From: CAWFGS01 sp963815535
Lineage (GTDB): Bacteria > Pseudomonadota > Alphaproteobacteria > Sphingomonadales > Sphingomonadaceae
Length of the DNA: 64,000 nt
Reading direction: 5' to 3'
Assembly: GCA_963815535.1 (NCBI GenBank)
Contig: CAWFGS010000003.1
Location: forward strand, 372,001-436,000
A program made the translations under genes and the position numbers. The notes beneath the pieces are model-generated. The model was given only the letters and a program-made list of their open reading frames with translations, ran no database searches and had not been told where the DNA came from. Position 1 is the first letter of the stretch. Each line of letters starts with the position of its first letter. Shown piece by piece: positions 17,968 through 27,291 of this stretch.

Positions 17968-18771
17968 TCACAATGTGAACCCTTCGCCCAAATACAGGCG
18001 GCGCACATTCTCGTCTGCGACAAGCGCTTGCGGCGTGCCGGCGAACAGCACTTGCCCGCCATAGATGATGCAGGCGCGATCCACGATCTCCAGCGTTTCG
18101 CGCACATTATGGTCGGTAATCAACACCCCGATACCGCGCGTCTTTAGATCCTTGACCAGATCGCGGATATCGCTGATCGACAACGGGTCGATCCCGGCAA
18201 ACGGTTCGTCCAGCAGCATGATGGATGGGTTTGCAGCCAGCGCGCGGGCAATCTCGCACCGCCGCCGCTCCCCGCCCGACAGTGCCATTGCGGGCGAGGT
18301 GCGAAGGCGCGTGAGCCCGAATTCATCGAGCAGCCGCTCCAGTTCCGACGCGCGCGTATCGCGGTCCGGCTCCACCATTTCCAACACGCTGTTGATATTC
18401 TGTTCCACGGTCATCCCGCGAAAAATGCTGGTTTCCTGCGGCAGATAGCCAAGCCCCAGGATTGCGCGCCGATACATCGGCAGGCGCGTCACATCCTCCC
18501 CATCCATCATGATCCGTCCGGCATCGGGCCGCACCAGCCCCATGATGGAATAGAAACACGTCGTCTTGCCCGCGCCGTTCGGGCCGAGCAGGCCGAGCAC
18601 TTCCCCCTTGCCCACGGTCAGCGAAATATCGCTGAGCACGCTGCGTTTGTCGTAACTCTTCGCGATGGAAATAACCTCCAGCCCGCCCTGCGGTATGGCA
18701 GGCGCGGCGCTGTCGGGCGACAGGGCGTCTTCGGGCGGCAGGGTGGCGGTGGTGTTGTCCAGAATGCTCAT
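17968..18771 (-). CDS. lptB: LPS export ABC transporter ATP-binding protein
   Basis: Cytosolic ATPase of the Lpt machine (LptB2FG) that extracts lipopolysaccharide, or sphingoglycolipid in this group, from the inner membrane. Walker A LLGPNGAGKTT, Q-loop region LGYLPQETSIFRGMTVEQN, signature ALSGGERRRCEIARAL, Walker B IMLLDEPFAGID and the switch His in LITDHNVRETLEIVD are all intact. Start set at ATG 18771 (MSILDNTT); ATG 18783 is equally possible, and neither has a clear ribosome binding site. It has a 30-40 residue N-terminal extension compared with E. coli LptB. Upstream of rpoN. Confidence 0.95.
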   Translation of the reverse strand: MSILDNTTATLPPEDALSPDSAAPAIPQGGLEVISIAKSYDKRSVLSDISLTVGKGEVLGLLGPNGAGKTTCFYSIMGLVRPDAGRIMMDGEDVTRLPMYRRAILGLGYLPQETSIFRGMTVEQNINSVLEMVEPDRDTRASELERLLDEFGLTRLRTSPAMALSGGERRRCEIARALAANPSIMLLDEPFAGIDPLSISDIRDLVKDLKTRGIGVLITDHNVRETLEIVDRACIIYGGQVLFAGTPQALVADENVRRLYLGEGFTL

Positions 18772-18940
18772 TACGGCGCGCATGGTAGGCATCCGCGCGG
18801 GCGCTGAAAAGCCCCGCACTGGTTTTGGCAGGCTTTTTGCATCAATTTGCGTCAACCAGCGCATTCACCCGTCCGCGCACCGCCTTCATATGGGGCAAAC
18901 TTGCCAAGCGGCGCGCGCGGTGGTTTACTGCCCTTACAGA

Positions 18941-18954
18941 GGTGATCAATCACC
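18941..18954. promoter_or_regulatory. Perfect 14-bp palindrome before the 18971 gene
   Basis: GGTGATCAATCACC is perfectly self-complementary and ends 16 bp before ATG 18971, just before the ribosome binding site GGGAGAG. It could be an operator or a small 5'-UTR hairpin. No known regulator motif is assigned. Confidence 0.35.
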
Positions 18955-18970
18955 CGGTGGGAGAGAGCAT

Positions 18971-19363
18971 ATGGCCAAGGCATTCCAACACGCACGCGGC
19001 GCGACCTATCGGCGCGACACCGCAACGCAGCGTCCGCGCGACTGGCGCCGGTCGATGAGCGACAATGTCGCGTATGCCCTCCTCGTCTATACCGGTTTGC
19101 AGATCTTCGTCACGGTCCATGCGATGAGTCAGGGCAACGCGTCCATGTTCCCCTATATGGCGCTGATCGTGCTGGTTGCCGGCATCATTCCGGCGTGCCG
19201 CTGGTTCGACAAGAAATGGGCGGGGCTAACGGACGAACAGGCCGTCGACAGCGCGCTTGCACCCGCATTCCGACGCGATCAGATCGGGCTGTGGTTGCTG
19301 GCGATCGGATTGCCTTTCGCCATTACCGCGATCTTCAAATCCGTCATGGCGATCGGCGGATAG
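18971..19363 (+). CDS. Three-TM hypothetical membrane protein
   Basis: 130-residue protein. A basic, soluble N-terminus (MAKAFQHARGATYRRDTATQ) is followed by about three hydrophobic helices: NVAYALLVYTGLQIFVTV, FPYMALIVLVAGIIPAC and IGLWLLAIGLPFAITAIF. No family recognised. ATG 18971 has a good ribosome binding site (GGGAGAG). It lies 46 bp before pmbA on the same strand, so it may be in the same transcript. Confidence 0.7.
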   Translation: MAKAFQHARGATYRRDTATQRPRDWRRSMSDNVAYALLVYTGLQIFVTVHAMSQGNASMFPYMALIVLVAGIIPACRWFDKKWAGLTDEQAVDSALAPAFRRDQIGLWLLAIGLPFAITAIFKSVMAIGG

Positions 19364-19409
19364 TCGGCCACGCTTGCACTGATAATCGCGGGCGCTTACT
19401 CCGGCCCGT

Positions 19410-20756
19410 ATGATCGACGATAAGCAGGCGCAGACACGATGCGCGCAACTGGTGGAACGCGCATTGTCCTTGGGCGCGGATGGCGCGGAGGCGGTTGCGC
19501 GTGCCAGTTCCTCCGAAAGCGTCAGTGTCCGGCTGGGTAAGCTGGAAGATGTCGAGCGGTCCGAAAGCGAGGAAATCGGCCTGCGCCTGTTCATCGGGCG
19601 ACGTTCCGCCTCCATCCACACATCCGATTTTTCGGACGCCGCGCTGGACGATCTGGCGGCGCGCGCCGTCGCAATGGCGAAAATCGCACCCGAAGACGAA
19701 TATGCGGGCCTTGCCACGGCCGACCTGATGGCGAACGCCCCGTTTCCGCACCTCGACCTGATCGATACGGACGAGCCCGATCCGGCGGCCTTGCGCGAAT
19801 ATGCGCTGGCGACGGAGGATGCGGCACGCGCCATCACGGGTGTTACCAATTCGGAAGGCGGTTCCGCCAGTTTCGGGCAGGGCGTGTTCGCATTGGTAAC
19901 CAGCAACGGTTTTTCGGGCGGCTACACCGCGACATCCCACGGCCTGTCCGCCAGCGTCATTGCGGGCGAAGGGTCCGCCATGCAGCGCGATTACGCCCAT
20001 CGCAGCGCACGGCATCGCGGCGACCTGTTGCCCCCAAAAGCCATCGGACGGCTGGCGGGGGAACGTGCCGTGGCCAGGCTCGATCCCGTATCGCTGCCCA
20101 GCGGCCCGATGCCCGTCCTGTTCGATCCACGCGTTTCCGCAAGTCTGATCGGCCATCTGCTGAGCGCCATGTCCGGCCCGGCCGTGGCGCGCGGTGGCAG
20201 CTTCCTGCTGGGGAAGGAAGACAGCGATATCTTTGCGCCGGGGATCGCCATCCATGACGATCCGCATATCGCGCGCGGGGCGCGTTCGCGTCCATTCGAT
20301 GCGGAAGGGTTGCCGACCGCCGCCCGCGCGCTGGTTGCGAACGGCAGGGTTACGGGATGGCTCGCCAATCTGGCCGCCGCCCGGCAGCTCGGCATCGTAC
20401 CGACTGGCCATGCTTCGCGTGGGAGCGCCGGATCGCCAGGCGTTTCCGCCAGCAATGTGCATATGGCGGCGGGCGAGGCAACGCCGCAAGAGCTGATGGC
20501 GGATATCGCCGACGGCGTGCTGGTGACCGAACTGATCGGGCAGGGCGTCAACGGCATTACCGGCGATTACAGCCGCGGCGCATCGGGCTTTCGCATCGTG
20601 AACGGCGCAATTGCCGGGCCGGTGGCGGACATTACCATTGCCGGCAATCTGCTCGATATGTTCGCGGCGATGGTTCCGGGAAGCGATCTGGAACTGCATC
20701 GCGCCGTCAACGCGCCGACGGTGCGGGTGGATGGCATGACGGTGGCGGGGGCATGA
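19410..20756 (+). CDS. pmbA: TldE/PmbA-type metalloprotease subunit
   Basis: 448 residues, intact. PmbA (TldE) pairs with TldD in a cytosolic protease that trims modified peptides and helps mature microcin B17 and CcdA turnover in E. coli. Family marks: an N-terminal SVRLGKLEDVERSESEEIGL, the central ITGVTNSEGGSASFG, and the C-terminal catalytic-fold part ending ADITIAGNLLDMFAAM. TldD, not PmbA, carries the zinc HExxxH motif; none is seen here. Starts ATG 19410. The stop overlaps the start of the downstream MscS gene (ATGA at 20753-20756), so translation is probably coupled. Confidence 0.93.
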   Translation: MIDDKQAQTRCAQLVERALSLGADGAEAVARASSSESVSVRLGKLEDVERSESEEIGLRLFIGRRSASIHTSDFSDAALDDLAARAVAMAKIAPEDEYAGLATADLMANAPFPHLDLIDTDEPDPAALREYALATEDAARAITGVTNSEGGSASFGQGVFALVTSNGFSGGYTATSHGLSASVIAGEGSAMQRDYAHRSARHRGDLLPPKAIGRLAGERAVARLDPVSLPSGPMPVLFDPRVSASLIGHLLSAMSGPAVARGGSFLLGKEDSDIFAPGIAIHDDPHIARGARSRPFDAEGLPTAARALVANGRVTGWLANLAAARQLGIVPTGHASRGSAGSPGVSASNVHMAAGEATPQELMADIADGVLVTELIGQGVNGITGDYSRGASGFRIVNGAIAGPVADITIAGNLLDMFAAMVPGSDLELHRAVNAPTVRVDGMTVAGA

Positions 20757-22210
20757 TCATGACCGTTCGCAGCTGGTTGTGGGCGCTCGCGCTGGGGTTG
20801 AGTTCCGTCTGGACGGTTCCGATCGCCGCGCAGGATTTGAGCGCGCTGACCGGGGGCGATGCAGCGGATGAACCCGCCGAAGCAGACGCCCCGGCACAGG
20901 CCATCGACGATACGCAGGATGCCGGTGCGGATGAACGGATCGCCGCGCGGCTCAGCGATATCTACGGCGAGATCGACGCATACGATCAAGTTCGCGTCGC
21001 CGTCAGCAGCGGGGTCGTGCGCCTGTCGGGGATCGTTCCCACCGCCGGCGATATCGACGATGCTGCCGGAATCGCGGAACGGATCGATGGCGTGGTGACG
21101 GTCAGCAACGGGTTGGAACGCGACGTTTCCGTGGGCGAGGGGCTGGGCGCCGTCGGCAAGATCGCCGAGCGGGCGCGCGCGTTTCTCGCCATGCTGCCGC
21201 TGATTGCTCTGGCCTTGGGCGTCGCTCTGGCGATCGGGGCGGTCGGGTATATTATTGCGGGGCTTGGCAGCCTGTGGCGGCGGATAGCGCCCAACTCCTT
21301 CCTGGCGGAACTGATCGCCAGCGCCATCCGGTTCGTATTCATCGTGGGCGGTATCGTCATCGCGCTCGATATGATCGGGGCGACGGCGTTGCTGGGCGCG
21401 GTGTTGGGCGGGGCGGGCCTGATCGGCGTGGCCCTGGGTTTCGCCATGCGCGACACGATCGAAAATTACGTCGCGTCGCTGATGCTGTCGCTGCGCCAGC
21501 CTTTCCGCGCCAACGACCACGTCCTGATCGACGATATGGAAGGACGGATCGTGCGTCTGACCAGCCGTGCGACGGTGATGATGACTCTGGACGGCAACCA
21601 TCTGCGTATCCCGAACTCGACGGTGTTCAAGGCGGTTATCCTGAATTACACCCGCAATCCGCAGCGTCGTTTCGCGTTCGAAATGGGAATCGACGCCGAT
21701 GACGATCCGAACGCCGCGCGCCGGGTGGGTCGGGACATACTGTCCGCCATGCCCTTCGTGTTGGACAGTCCGCCGCCCGAAGCCCGCGTGCAGCAGGTCG
21801 GCGATTCCAACATCGTCATCGAATATCTCGCCTGGATCGACCAGAACGAAGCCGATTGGTTCAAGGCCCGCAGCCGCGCGATCGCGGCGGTCAAAACCGG
21901 CCTCGAAGACGGCGGGTTCGCTCTGCCGGAGCCGATCTATCGTCTGCGGTTCGACGGGCGCACCGATCCGCTGCCCTTCGAAAACATTGCCAAGGCACTG
22001 GATGGCGAGGAGGGCGAAGCGCCTAGAGCTACCGACACTTCGGCCACCAACGCCAATCGCACACCGGCAGCGAAGCCTGCCGCGCCAATCGCCGCGGAGG
22101 ACGAAATCCACGATGTGAAGCCCGTCAACGATATCGTCGATATGGTGGAGGCGGAACGGTCCGCCACCGGGGATGCCGATCTGCTGGACAGCAATCGCCC
22201 GGTGGAATGA
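20753..22210 (+). CDS. BON-domain mechanosensitive ion channel (MscS family)
   Basis: About 485 residues. A signal-like N-terminus (SWLWALALGLSSVWTVPIAAQ) is followed by an acidic linker and a BON domain (RIAARLSDIYGEIDAYDQVR to VVTVSNGLERDV) in the periplasm. The MscS core comes next: TM1 FLAMLPLIALALGVALAIGA, TM2 FVFIVGGIVIALDMIGA, and the pore-lining, Gly/Ala-rich TM3 LLGAVLGGAGLIGVALGFAM. The beta domain (NDHVLIDDMEGRIVRLTSRA; GNHLRIPNSTVFKAVILNYT) and a disordered acidic tail follow. It releases solutes on hypo-osmotic shock. ATG 20753 overlaps the pmbA stop; ATG 20759 is the alternative. Confidence 0.92.
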   Translation: MIMTVRSWLWALALGLSSVWTVPIAAQDLSALTGGDAADEPAEADAPAQAIDDTQDAGADERIAARLSDIYGEIDAYDQVRVAVSSGVVRLSGIVPTAGDIDDAAGIAERIDGVVTVSNGLERDVSVGEGLGAVGKIAERARAFLAMLPLIALALGVALAIGAVGYIIAGLGSLWRRIAPNSFLAELIASAIRFVFIVGGIVIALDMIGATALLGAVLGGAGLIGVALGFAMRDTIENYVASLMLSLRQPFRANDHVLIDDMEGRIVRLTSRATVMMTLDGNHLRIPNSTVFKAVILNYTRNPQRRFAFEMGIDADDDPNAARRVGRDILSAMPFVLDSPPPEARVQQVGDSNIVIEYLAWIDQNEADWFKARSRAIAAVKTGLEDGGFALPEPIYRLRFDGRTDPLPFENIAKALDGEEGEAPRATDTSATNANRTPAAKPAAPIAAEDEIHDVKPVNDIVDMVEAERSATGDADLLDSNRPVE

Positions 22211-22279
22211 CGTACCGCGAATGATGTTCGGTCGAACGGCGGTTGCGCGCCGAACGCCGCGAACCTCAGCGGCGGGGCG

Positions 22280-22813
22280 TCAGCCCTCTTTTGCGTAGCG
22301 GTCGATCGCTTCCGTCACGATACGCCGCGCATCGGCGGCGTCGCCCCAATCGCCCACGCGGACCCATTTTTCCGCTTCCAGATCTTTGTAATGGGTGAAG
22401 AAATGTTCGATCTGCTGGAAGATGATGCTCGGCAGATCCTTGGTTTCGCCAACGTCGGAGTAATAGGGGAAGGTCGTATCCACGGGCACGCAGATCAGCT
22501 TTTCATCGCCGCCATGTTCGTCTTCCAGATGCAGCACGCCGATGGGGCGGGCGCGGATGACGCAACCGGCGATGAACGGGCTGCGCGCGATGACCAGTGC
22601 GTCCAGCGGGTCGCCATCGGGCGATAGAGTATGCGGCACGAACCCGTAATTGGCGGGGTAGCGCATGGGCGTATGCAGAATGCGGTCCACGAACAGCGCA
22701 CCCGATTCCTTGTCGAATTCGTACTTCACCGGCTCCCCGCCGGTGGGCACTTCGATGATGACGTTCAGGCTTTCGGGCGGATTGTCGCCTACGGGAATTT
22801 TGTCGATACGCAT
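22280..22813 (-). CDS. ppa: Inorganic pyrophosphatase (family I)
   Basis: 177 residues. Hydrolyses pyrophosphate from biosynthetic reactions in the cytosol. The family I signature D-G-D-P-L-D-A is in LSPDGDPLDALVIARSPF, after VEVPTGGEPVKYEFDKESGA and RYPANYGFVPHTL with the active-site Tyr and Glu/Lys residues. VDTTFPYYSDVGE supplies further metal-binding acids. ATG 22813. Divergent from hisS; about 106 bp between the two starts. Confidence 0.96.
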   Translation of the reverse strand: MRIDKIPVGDNPPESLNVIIEVPTGGEPVKYEFDKESGALFVDRILHTPMRYPANYGFVPHTLSPDGDPLDALVIARSPFIAGCVIRARPIGVLHLEDEHGGDEKLICVPVDTTFPYYSDVGETKDLPSIIFQQIEHFFTHYKDLEAEKWVRVGDWGDAADARRIVTEAIDRYAKEG

Positions 22814-22919
22814 GGGCACAGGTCCATAGCGGGGGCGCGGATAGACGCAACCGCTTTTGTGCAGCGCAGCACGGCCCGGCGCATTGCCGCAACGGTGCCA
22901 ACGCAGTAGGTGGCATGGC

Positions 22920-23963
22920 ATGAGCAACGACACCCCAAAACCCGTTCGCGGCACGCAGGATATCTTCGGCGCGGAAGCCGAAGCGTTCGCCTTCGTGGTC
23001 GAAACATTCGAACGGGTGCGCAAGCTGTATCGGTTCCGCCGCGCGGAAATGCCGGTGTTCGAACGGACCGAAGTGTTCGCGCGCCCGCTCGGCGAAACCA
23101 CCGACGTCGTGTCGAAGGAAATGTACTCGTTCGACGATCGCGGCGGGGAATCGCTGACTCTGCGCCCCGAATTCACTGCCGGCATCGCGCGCGCCTTCAT
23201 CACCAATGGCTGGCAGCAGCATGCGCCCGCTGAAACTGGCGACGCATGGCCCGCTGTTTCGGTACGAACGTCCGCAAAAGGGCCGCTATCGCCAGTTTCA
23301 CCAGATCAACGCCGAAGATATTGGGCGCCGCAGAACCGCAGGCGGACGTGGAACTGCTGGCGATGGCCGACCAGCTGCTGCGCGAGCTGGGTATTACGCC
23401 GAGGGAGGCGTGACGTTGCAGCTCAACACGCTGGGCGATCCCGAAAGCCGCGAGGCATGGCGCGCGGCGCTGGTGGAGTATTTCGAAGGGCATCGCGAGC
23501 GGTTGAGCGAAGACAGCGCAGAAACGGCTGGACGCGAACCCGCTGCGCATTCTCGACAGCAAGGATCGCGGGCGACATCGCGATCGTCGCGAACGCGCCG
23601 CCGATCGACGATTATCTGTCGGACGAAGCGCGCGAGTTCTTCGCAGCGGTCACGAGCGGACTGGACGCGGCGGGCGTGGCCTATGAACGCAACCCGCCGC
23701 TGGTGCGCGGCTTCGATTATTACCGCCACACCGCGTTCGAATTCGTGACCGACCGGCTGGGCGCGCAAGGGACCGTGCTGGGCGGTGGGCGCTATGACGG
23801 GCTGATCGAAACGCTGGGCGGCCCGCACACGCCGAGCGTCGGTTGGGCCGCGGGGATAGAGCGGCTGGCGATGCTGGTTGGGGAGCGGGTCCTTGAGGTA
23901 GACGTTGCTATCGTGTCAGAGGCGATCGCACGATGCAGTATCCGAAAGCTAACGCATCTTTGA
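22920..23963 (+). CDS. hisS: Histidyl-tRNA synthetase, frameshifted and lacking its C-terminal domain
   Basis: Class II aminoacyl-tRNA synthetase charging tRNA(His). Present: PVRGTQDIFG at the N-terminus, motif 1 region RRAEMPVFERTEVFARPLGE, motif 2 GPLFRYERPQKGRYRQFHQ, the histidine-binding VRGFDYYRHTAFEF, and motif 3 GGRYDGLI...GGPHTPSVGWAAGIERL. Single extra bases shift the frame near 23226, 23323, 23524 and 23572, with a net two near 23395. After VDVAIV, at about 23915, the sequence stops resembling HisRS and ends with TGA 23961-23963. The anticodon-binding domain, about 80 residues, is missing, and DNA of lower GC follows. A missing domain is not explained by one-base errors. It may be a real truncation or an assembly join. 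Confidence 0.88.
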   Translation: MSNDTPKPVRGTQDIFGAEAEAFAFVVETFERVRKLYRFRRAEMPVFERTEVFARPLGETTDVVSKEMYSFDDRGGESLTLRPEFTAGIARAFITNGWQQHAPAETGDAWPAVSVRTSAKGPLSPVSPDQRRRYWAPQNRRRTWNCWRWPTSCCASWVLRRGRRDVAAQHAGRSRKPRGMARGAGGVFRRASRAVERRQRRNGWTRTRCAFSTARIAGDIAIVANAPPIDDYLSDEAREFFAAVTSGLDAAGVAYERNPPLVRGFDYYRHTAFEFVTDRLGAQGTVLGGGRYDGLIETLGGPHTPSVGWAAGIERLAMLVGERVLEVDVAIVSEAIARCSIRKLTHL

Positions 23964-24240
23964 GACGAAAACTTGTGTCGCGAATGTTGGTATCGGTTGC
24001 AAAAAGCACTTCGCAAAGGTGGCTAATAGATCCACGGAAAACTTGTTCGTTGGGCAATCCAAAGAACCGTTACAATAAATATTGGCTATTCGAACGTCCC
24101 GCTCAGTGCATTGTAAGACGCTGAACCATTCGCATGGACACGCCCAGCTGGGGCATTCAGGTCGCTGACGATGCCTCTTTGAAGGTGCGGTATAGAGCAT
24201 CAAGGCGTTATTGAACGAAGTAAGTTGATCGATTATCTAT
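23915..24240. other. AT-rich segment replacing the hisS 3' end
   Basis: About 325 bp at roughly 47% GC by my count over 23941-24240, against an estimated 60-65% in the flanks. Short open frames exist on both strands (63 aa on plus at 23933; 84 aa on minus from 24203) but neither resembles a known protein or the missing HisRS domain. I see no terminal repeats, integrase or tRNA. It could be a small foreign insertion with a deletion, or a chimeric join. Confidence 0.55.
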
Positions 24241-25311
24241 ATGACCATCCCCGACGAACGCCTACGCCAGATCGTGAACCGCTTCGCCGAACTGGAAGCG
24301 CGCATGGCGTCCGGCCAGTTGGAAGGGGACGAGTTCGTGGCTGCCAGCCGCGATTATGCCGAGCTTGAGCCGGTGGCGCAGACCGCGCGCGCGGTGCAGG
24401 ACATGCGCGCTGAGATCGACGGGCTGACCGACATGCTCGCCGATCCCGAAATGAAAGCGATGGCAGCGGAGGAACTGGCGGCGCTGAACGCGGTCTTTGC
24501 CCGCCGAGGAACGCTCGCTCGCGCTCGCGATGCTGCCGCGCGACGAGTGCCGATGCGCGCCCCGCCATGCTGGAAATTCGCGCGGGCACGGGCGGTGACG
24601 AGGCGGCTCTGTTCGCGGCGGACCTTTACCGGATGTACGAGAAATTCGCTTCCGAACAGGGGTGGCAGGTCGAACCGGTCAGCATGACCTCCTCCGACGT
24701 GGGCGGTTTCAAGGAAGTCGTCGCCAACGTTACCGGGACCGGCGTGTTCGCGAAACTCAAATTCGAATCCGGCGTCCACCGGGTCCAGCGCGTGCCGGTG
24801 ACCGAAAGCGGTGGGCGCATCCATACGTCCGCCGCGACGGTCGCCGTGCTGCCCCAGCCGGACGAGGTCGATGTGCGGATCGATCCCGGCGATCTGAAGA
24901 TCGACACCTATCGCGCCAGCGGGGCGGGCGGGCCAGCACGTCAACACCACCGACAGCGCGATCCGCATCACGCATCTGCCCACCGATACGGTCGTCACCT
25001 GCCAGGACGGGCGCAGCCAGCACAAGAACAAGGAGAAGGCGCTGCAGGTGTTGCGTGCGCGGCTGTACGAACGACAGCGCGAGGCCAGCCAGGGTGCGGA
25101 GGCCGAAGCGCGCCGCGCGATGGTCGGCAGCGGCGATCGTTCCGAACGCATCCGCACCTATAATTTTCCGCAAGGGCGCGTGACCGATCACCGCATCGGC
25201 CTGACTCTGCACAAACTGCCCGAAGTGCTTGAAGGAGCGGGCCTGACCGAACTGGTCGACGCGCTGGCGGCGGAGGATGAGGCGAAGCGGCTGGCGGCGC
25301 TGGATGGATAG
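24241..25311 (+). CDS. prfA: Peptide chain release factor 1, frameshifted
   Basis: Releases finished proteins at UAA and UAG. Starts MTIPDERLRQIVNRFAELEA. The codon-recognition domain precedes the conserved AMLEIRAGTGGDEAALFAAD block. The catalytic GGQ appears as SGAGGQHVNTTDSAIRI once the extra base near 24940 is removed, and KALQVLRARLYERQREA with the NFPQGRVTDHRIGLTLHKL end are typical. Further single-base gains near 24505 and 24548 shift the frame. Length after correction, about 355 residues, is normal. No ribosome binding site is visible before ATG 24241, which directly follows the AT-rich segment. Its stop overlaps the start of prmC. Confidence 0.95.
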
Positions 25312-26162
25312 CGTCAGCGTTACGACCGTCGCCGACGCTTTGCGCGAGGCGGCGGATCGGTGTTGCACGAAACCAGCGATACCGCGCGGCTCGATGCCGA
25401 ATTGCTGATGGCCCACGCGCTGGGAAGTGACCCGGTCCGATCTGCTGCTGCATCGCATGCAGCGACGCTGTGCCGGCGCGCTTCGCCGAGCTGGTGGAGC
25501 GGCGCGCGCGGCACGAACCAGTCGCGCATATCATCGGGTCGCAGGAGTTTTACGGCCTCGACTTTGATCGTCACGTCCGACGTCCTGATCCCGCGCGGCG
25601 ACAGCGAATGTCTGATCGATGCGGCGGTGGGGCGTTCGGTGATCATCCGCCGCAACGAATATGCGATCTCGGTACCGGGTCGGGCGCGCTGCTGCTGGCG
25701 GCGTTGCGATGCGTTCCCCGGTGCGACCGGGGTCGGGTCGAACGCAGCGCCGCGCGCGCCAGGGCGAAAGCCGAAATGCCTCGCGCTGGGGATGGCTCCG
25801 ACGCGCGCTGCCGGAGTCGTGGCTGGCGACTGGTCCGACACGGGCTGGGACGCGCGCTGGGCCGTTTCGATCTGGTCGTGTGCAACCCGCCTTATGTCGA
25901 GAGCCGACGCGGCGCTGATACCGTCGGTCACGGATTACGAGCCGCATGGCGCCTTGTTTGCCGGGGCGGACGGGCTGGACGATTACCGCACGCATCATTC
26001 CGCAATTGCGCGCGATGCTGACCGCCGAAGGGCGTCGCGATACTGGAAATCGGCATCGACGCAGGCTGCCGCGGTCGGCGATCTGGCGCGCGCGACACGG
26101 CTTTCGACGTCCTGCTGCGCCGCGATCTGGCGGAGCGTCCACGCGCACTCGTGTTGCGATAG
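25304..26162 (+). CDS. prmC: Release-factor glutamine methyltransferase, heavily frameshifted
   Basis: Methylates the glutamine of the GGQ motif in RF1 and RF2, using SAM. The gene begins with ATG 25304 inside the end of prfA, the usual prfA-prmC coupling. Pieces read in order: MDSVSVTTVADALREAAD, TARLDAELLMAHALG, ARHEPVAHIIGSQEFYGLDF, VTSDVLIPRGDSE, the SAM motif DLGTGSGALLLAAL, the catalytic NPPY in DLVVCNPPYVESR, then VTDYEPHGALFAGADGLDDY and a C-terminal ALVLR before TAG 26160-26162. At least six frame changes occur, so the sequence is only a mosaic. Length, about 285 residues, is normal. Confidence 0.88.
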
Positions 26163-26463
26163 GGGATCGATCCCCGTCCCGGGGGACGGAAGCCAAATTG
26201 CGCCTTGGCAAAGGGCGATGCACTCGCTACGCATCGGACAGTCAATCGGATTGCGGGGTTACCCGCCTCATCCGATCGGTCAAACTCCACCACAGTCGAC
26301 GGTCCGGCCAACGATCCGGGTTCGCATAGGCTGGGCGGACGGGGCGCCATATCGATGATATCGCGTTTCGGGCGGCGAATATCGGCAGGATTGGCGACAG
26401 ATACGGAACGGCAGGCGGCGCGAAATGCGCTGCGGCCTTGCCCGAACGAGGAAGACTATTCCC
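26163..26463. other. Spacer between prmC and the DUF4167 gene
   Basis: About 300 bp without a convincing gene. It contains the GC-rich inverted repeat CCCCGTCCCGGGGGACGG near 26170-26187, a possible weak hairpin just after prmC. I see nothing else I can support. Confidence 0.35.
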
Positions 26464-27252
26464 TTGAATAATTACAACAATCGCAATTCCAACAACAACC
26501 GGCGCGGTCGCGGTCGGAACAACAATCGCCAGCAGAGCGGGGGATCGGGCGGTGGCAATCCAGGCCAATCGCATCGACAGCCGCGCGCGCGGCAATGCAC
26601 CGCAGATGCTGGATAAATACAAGAAGCTGGCGCAGGACGCGCAGCATCACGGCGACCGGGTGCAGGCGGAATATTACCTGCAATTCGCCGATCATTATCA
26701 TCGCGTGTCTCGCCGACAACAAGGCGCGCCAGGACGAAGCGCGCGCCAAACGTCAGGGCGACGATGGCGACAATGATGGCGGGCGATCCGACGATGCAAG
26801 GGCGGACGTCAGCAGAACCGCGACGACAGTTCGGACGATAACGACACCGGTCGCGGCCCGCCACGCGGCCGTTCGCGCGACAATACGGATGACAATGGCG
26901 ATGATCGACGCTGCGCCGCCACGCCGCACACGCGGCCCGAAGCGGAACACCCGCTCTCGCGATGATGGCGATGATGGCGACGCGCGGCCTGGATGATAAC
27001 GGCAGCGACGATGAGGGCGATGACGGCGCGCAGGACGAAAAGCCACGCCGCGTCCGCGCTCCGCGCGCCGCCTCTGCACGCACGCCGCGCAAACCGCGTG
27101 TCTTCCAGCGCATCCGATGCCGCCGACCCGGCGATCGACATGGCCGCTTTGCCGCCATCCATCAGCGCAGCGGGCGACGACGCGCCCAAGAAAGCCCGTT
27201 CGCCGCCGCCGCAAGACGTCCGACGACGATGCGTTGCAAAGCCGTGGAATAA
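26464..27252 (+). CDS. DUF4167 protein, frameshifted
   Basis: Starts LNNYNNRNSNNNRRGRGRNN from TTG 26464, the Asn/Arg-rich opening of DUF4167 proteins. The family core follows after a shift: NRIDSRARGNAPQMLDKYKK then AQHHGDRVQAEYYLQFADHY. After that comes a long, low-complexity Asp/Arg/Gly-rich tail ending KTSDDDALQ...AVE at TAA 27250-27252. The basic N-terminus suggests nucleic-acid contact; function is not established in the family. The gene commonly sits next to prmC in alphaproteobacteria, as here. Several one-base gains interrupt it, so tail length is uncertain. Confidence 0.82.
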
Positions 27253-27291
27253 GGGCGCGCGTCCGACGGGTTCGACAGGGTGCGTTTCGCG

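Noticed and set aside
23915..24240. tRNA gene or integration site after hisS
   Set aside because: I could not fold any part into a cloverleaf, and found no integrase or direct repeats.
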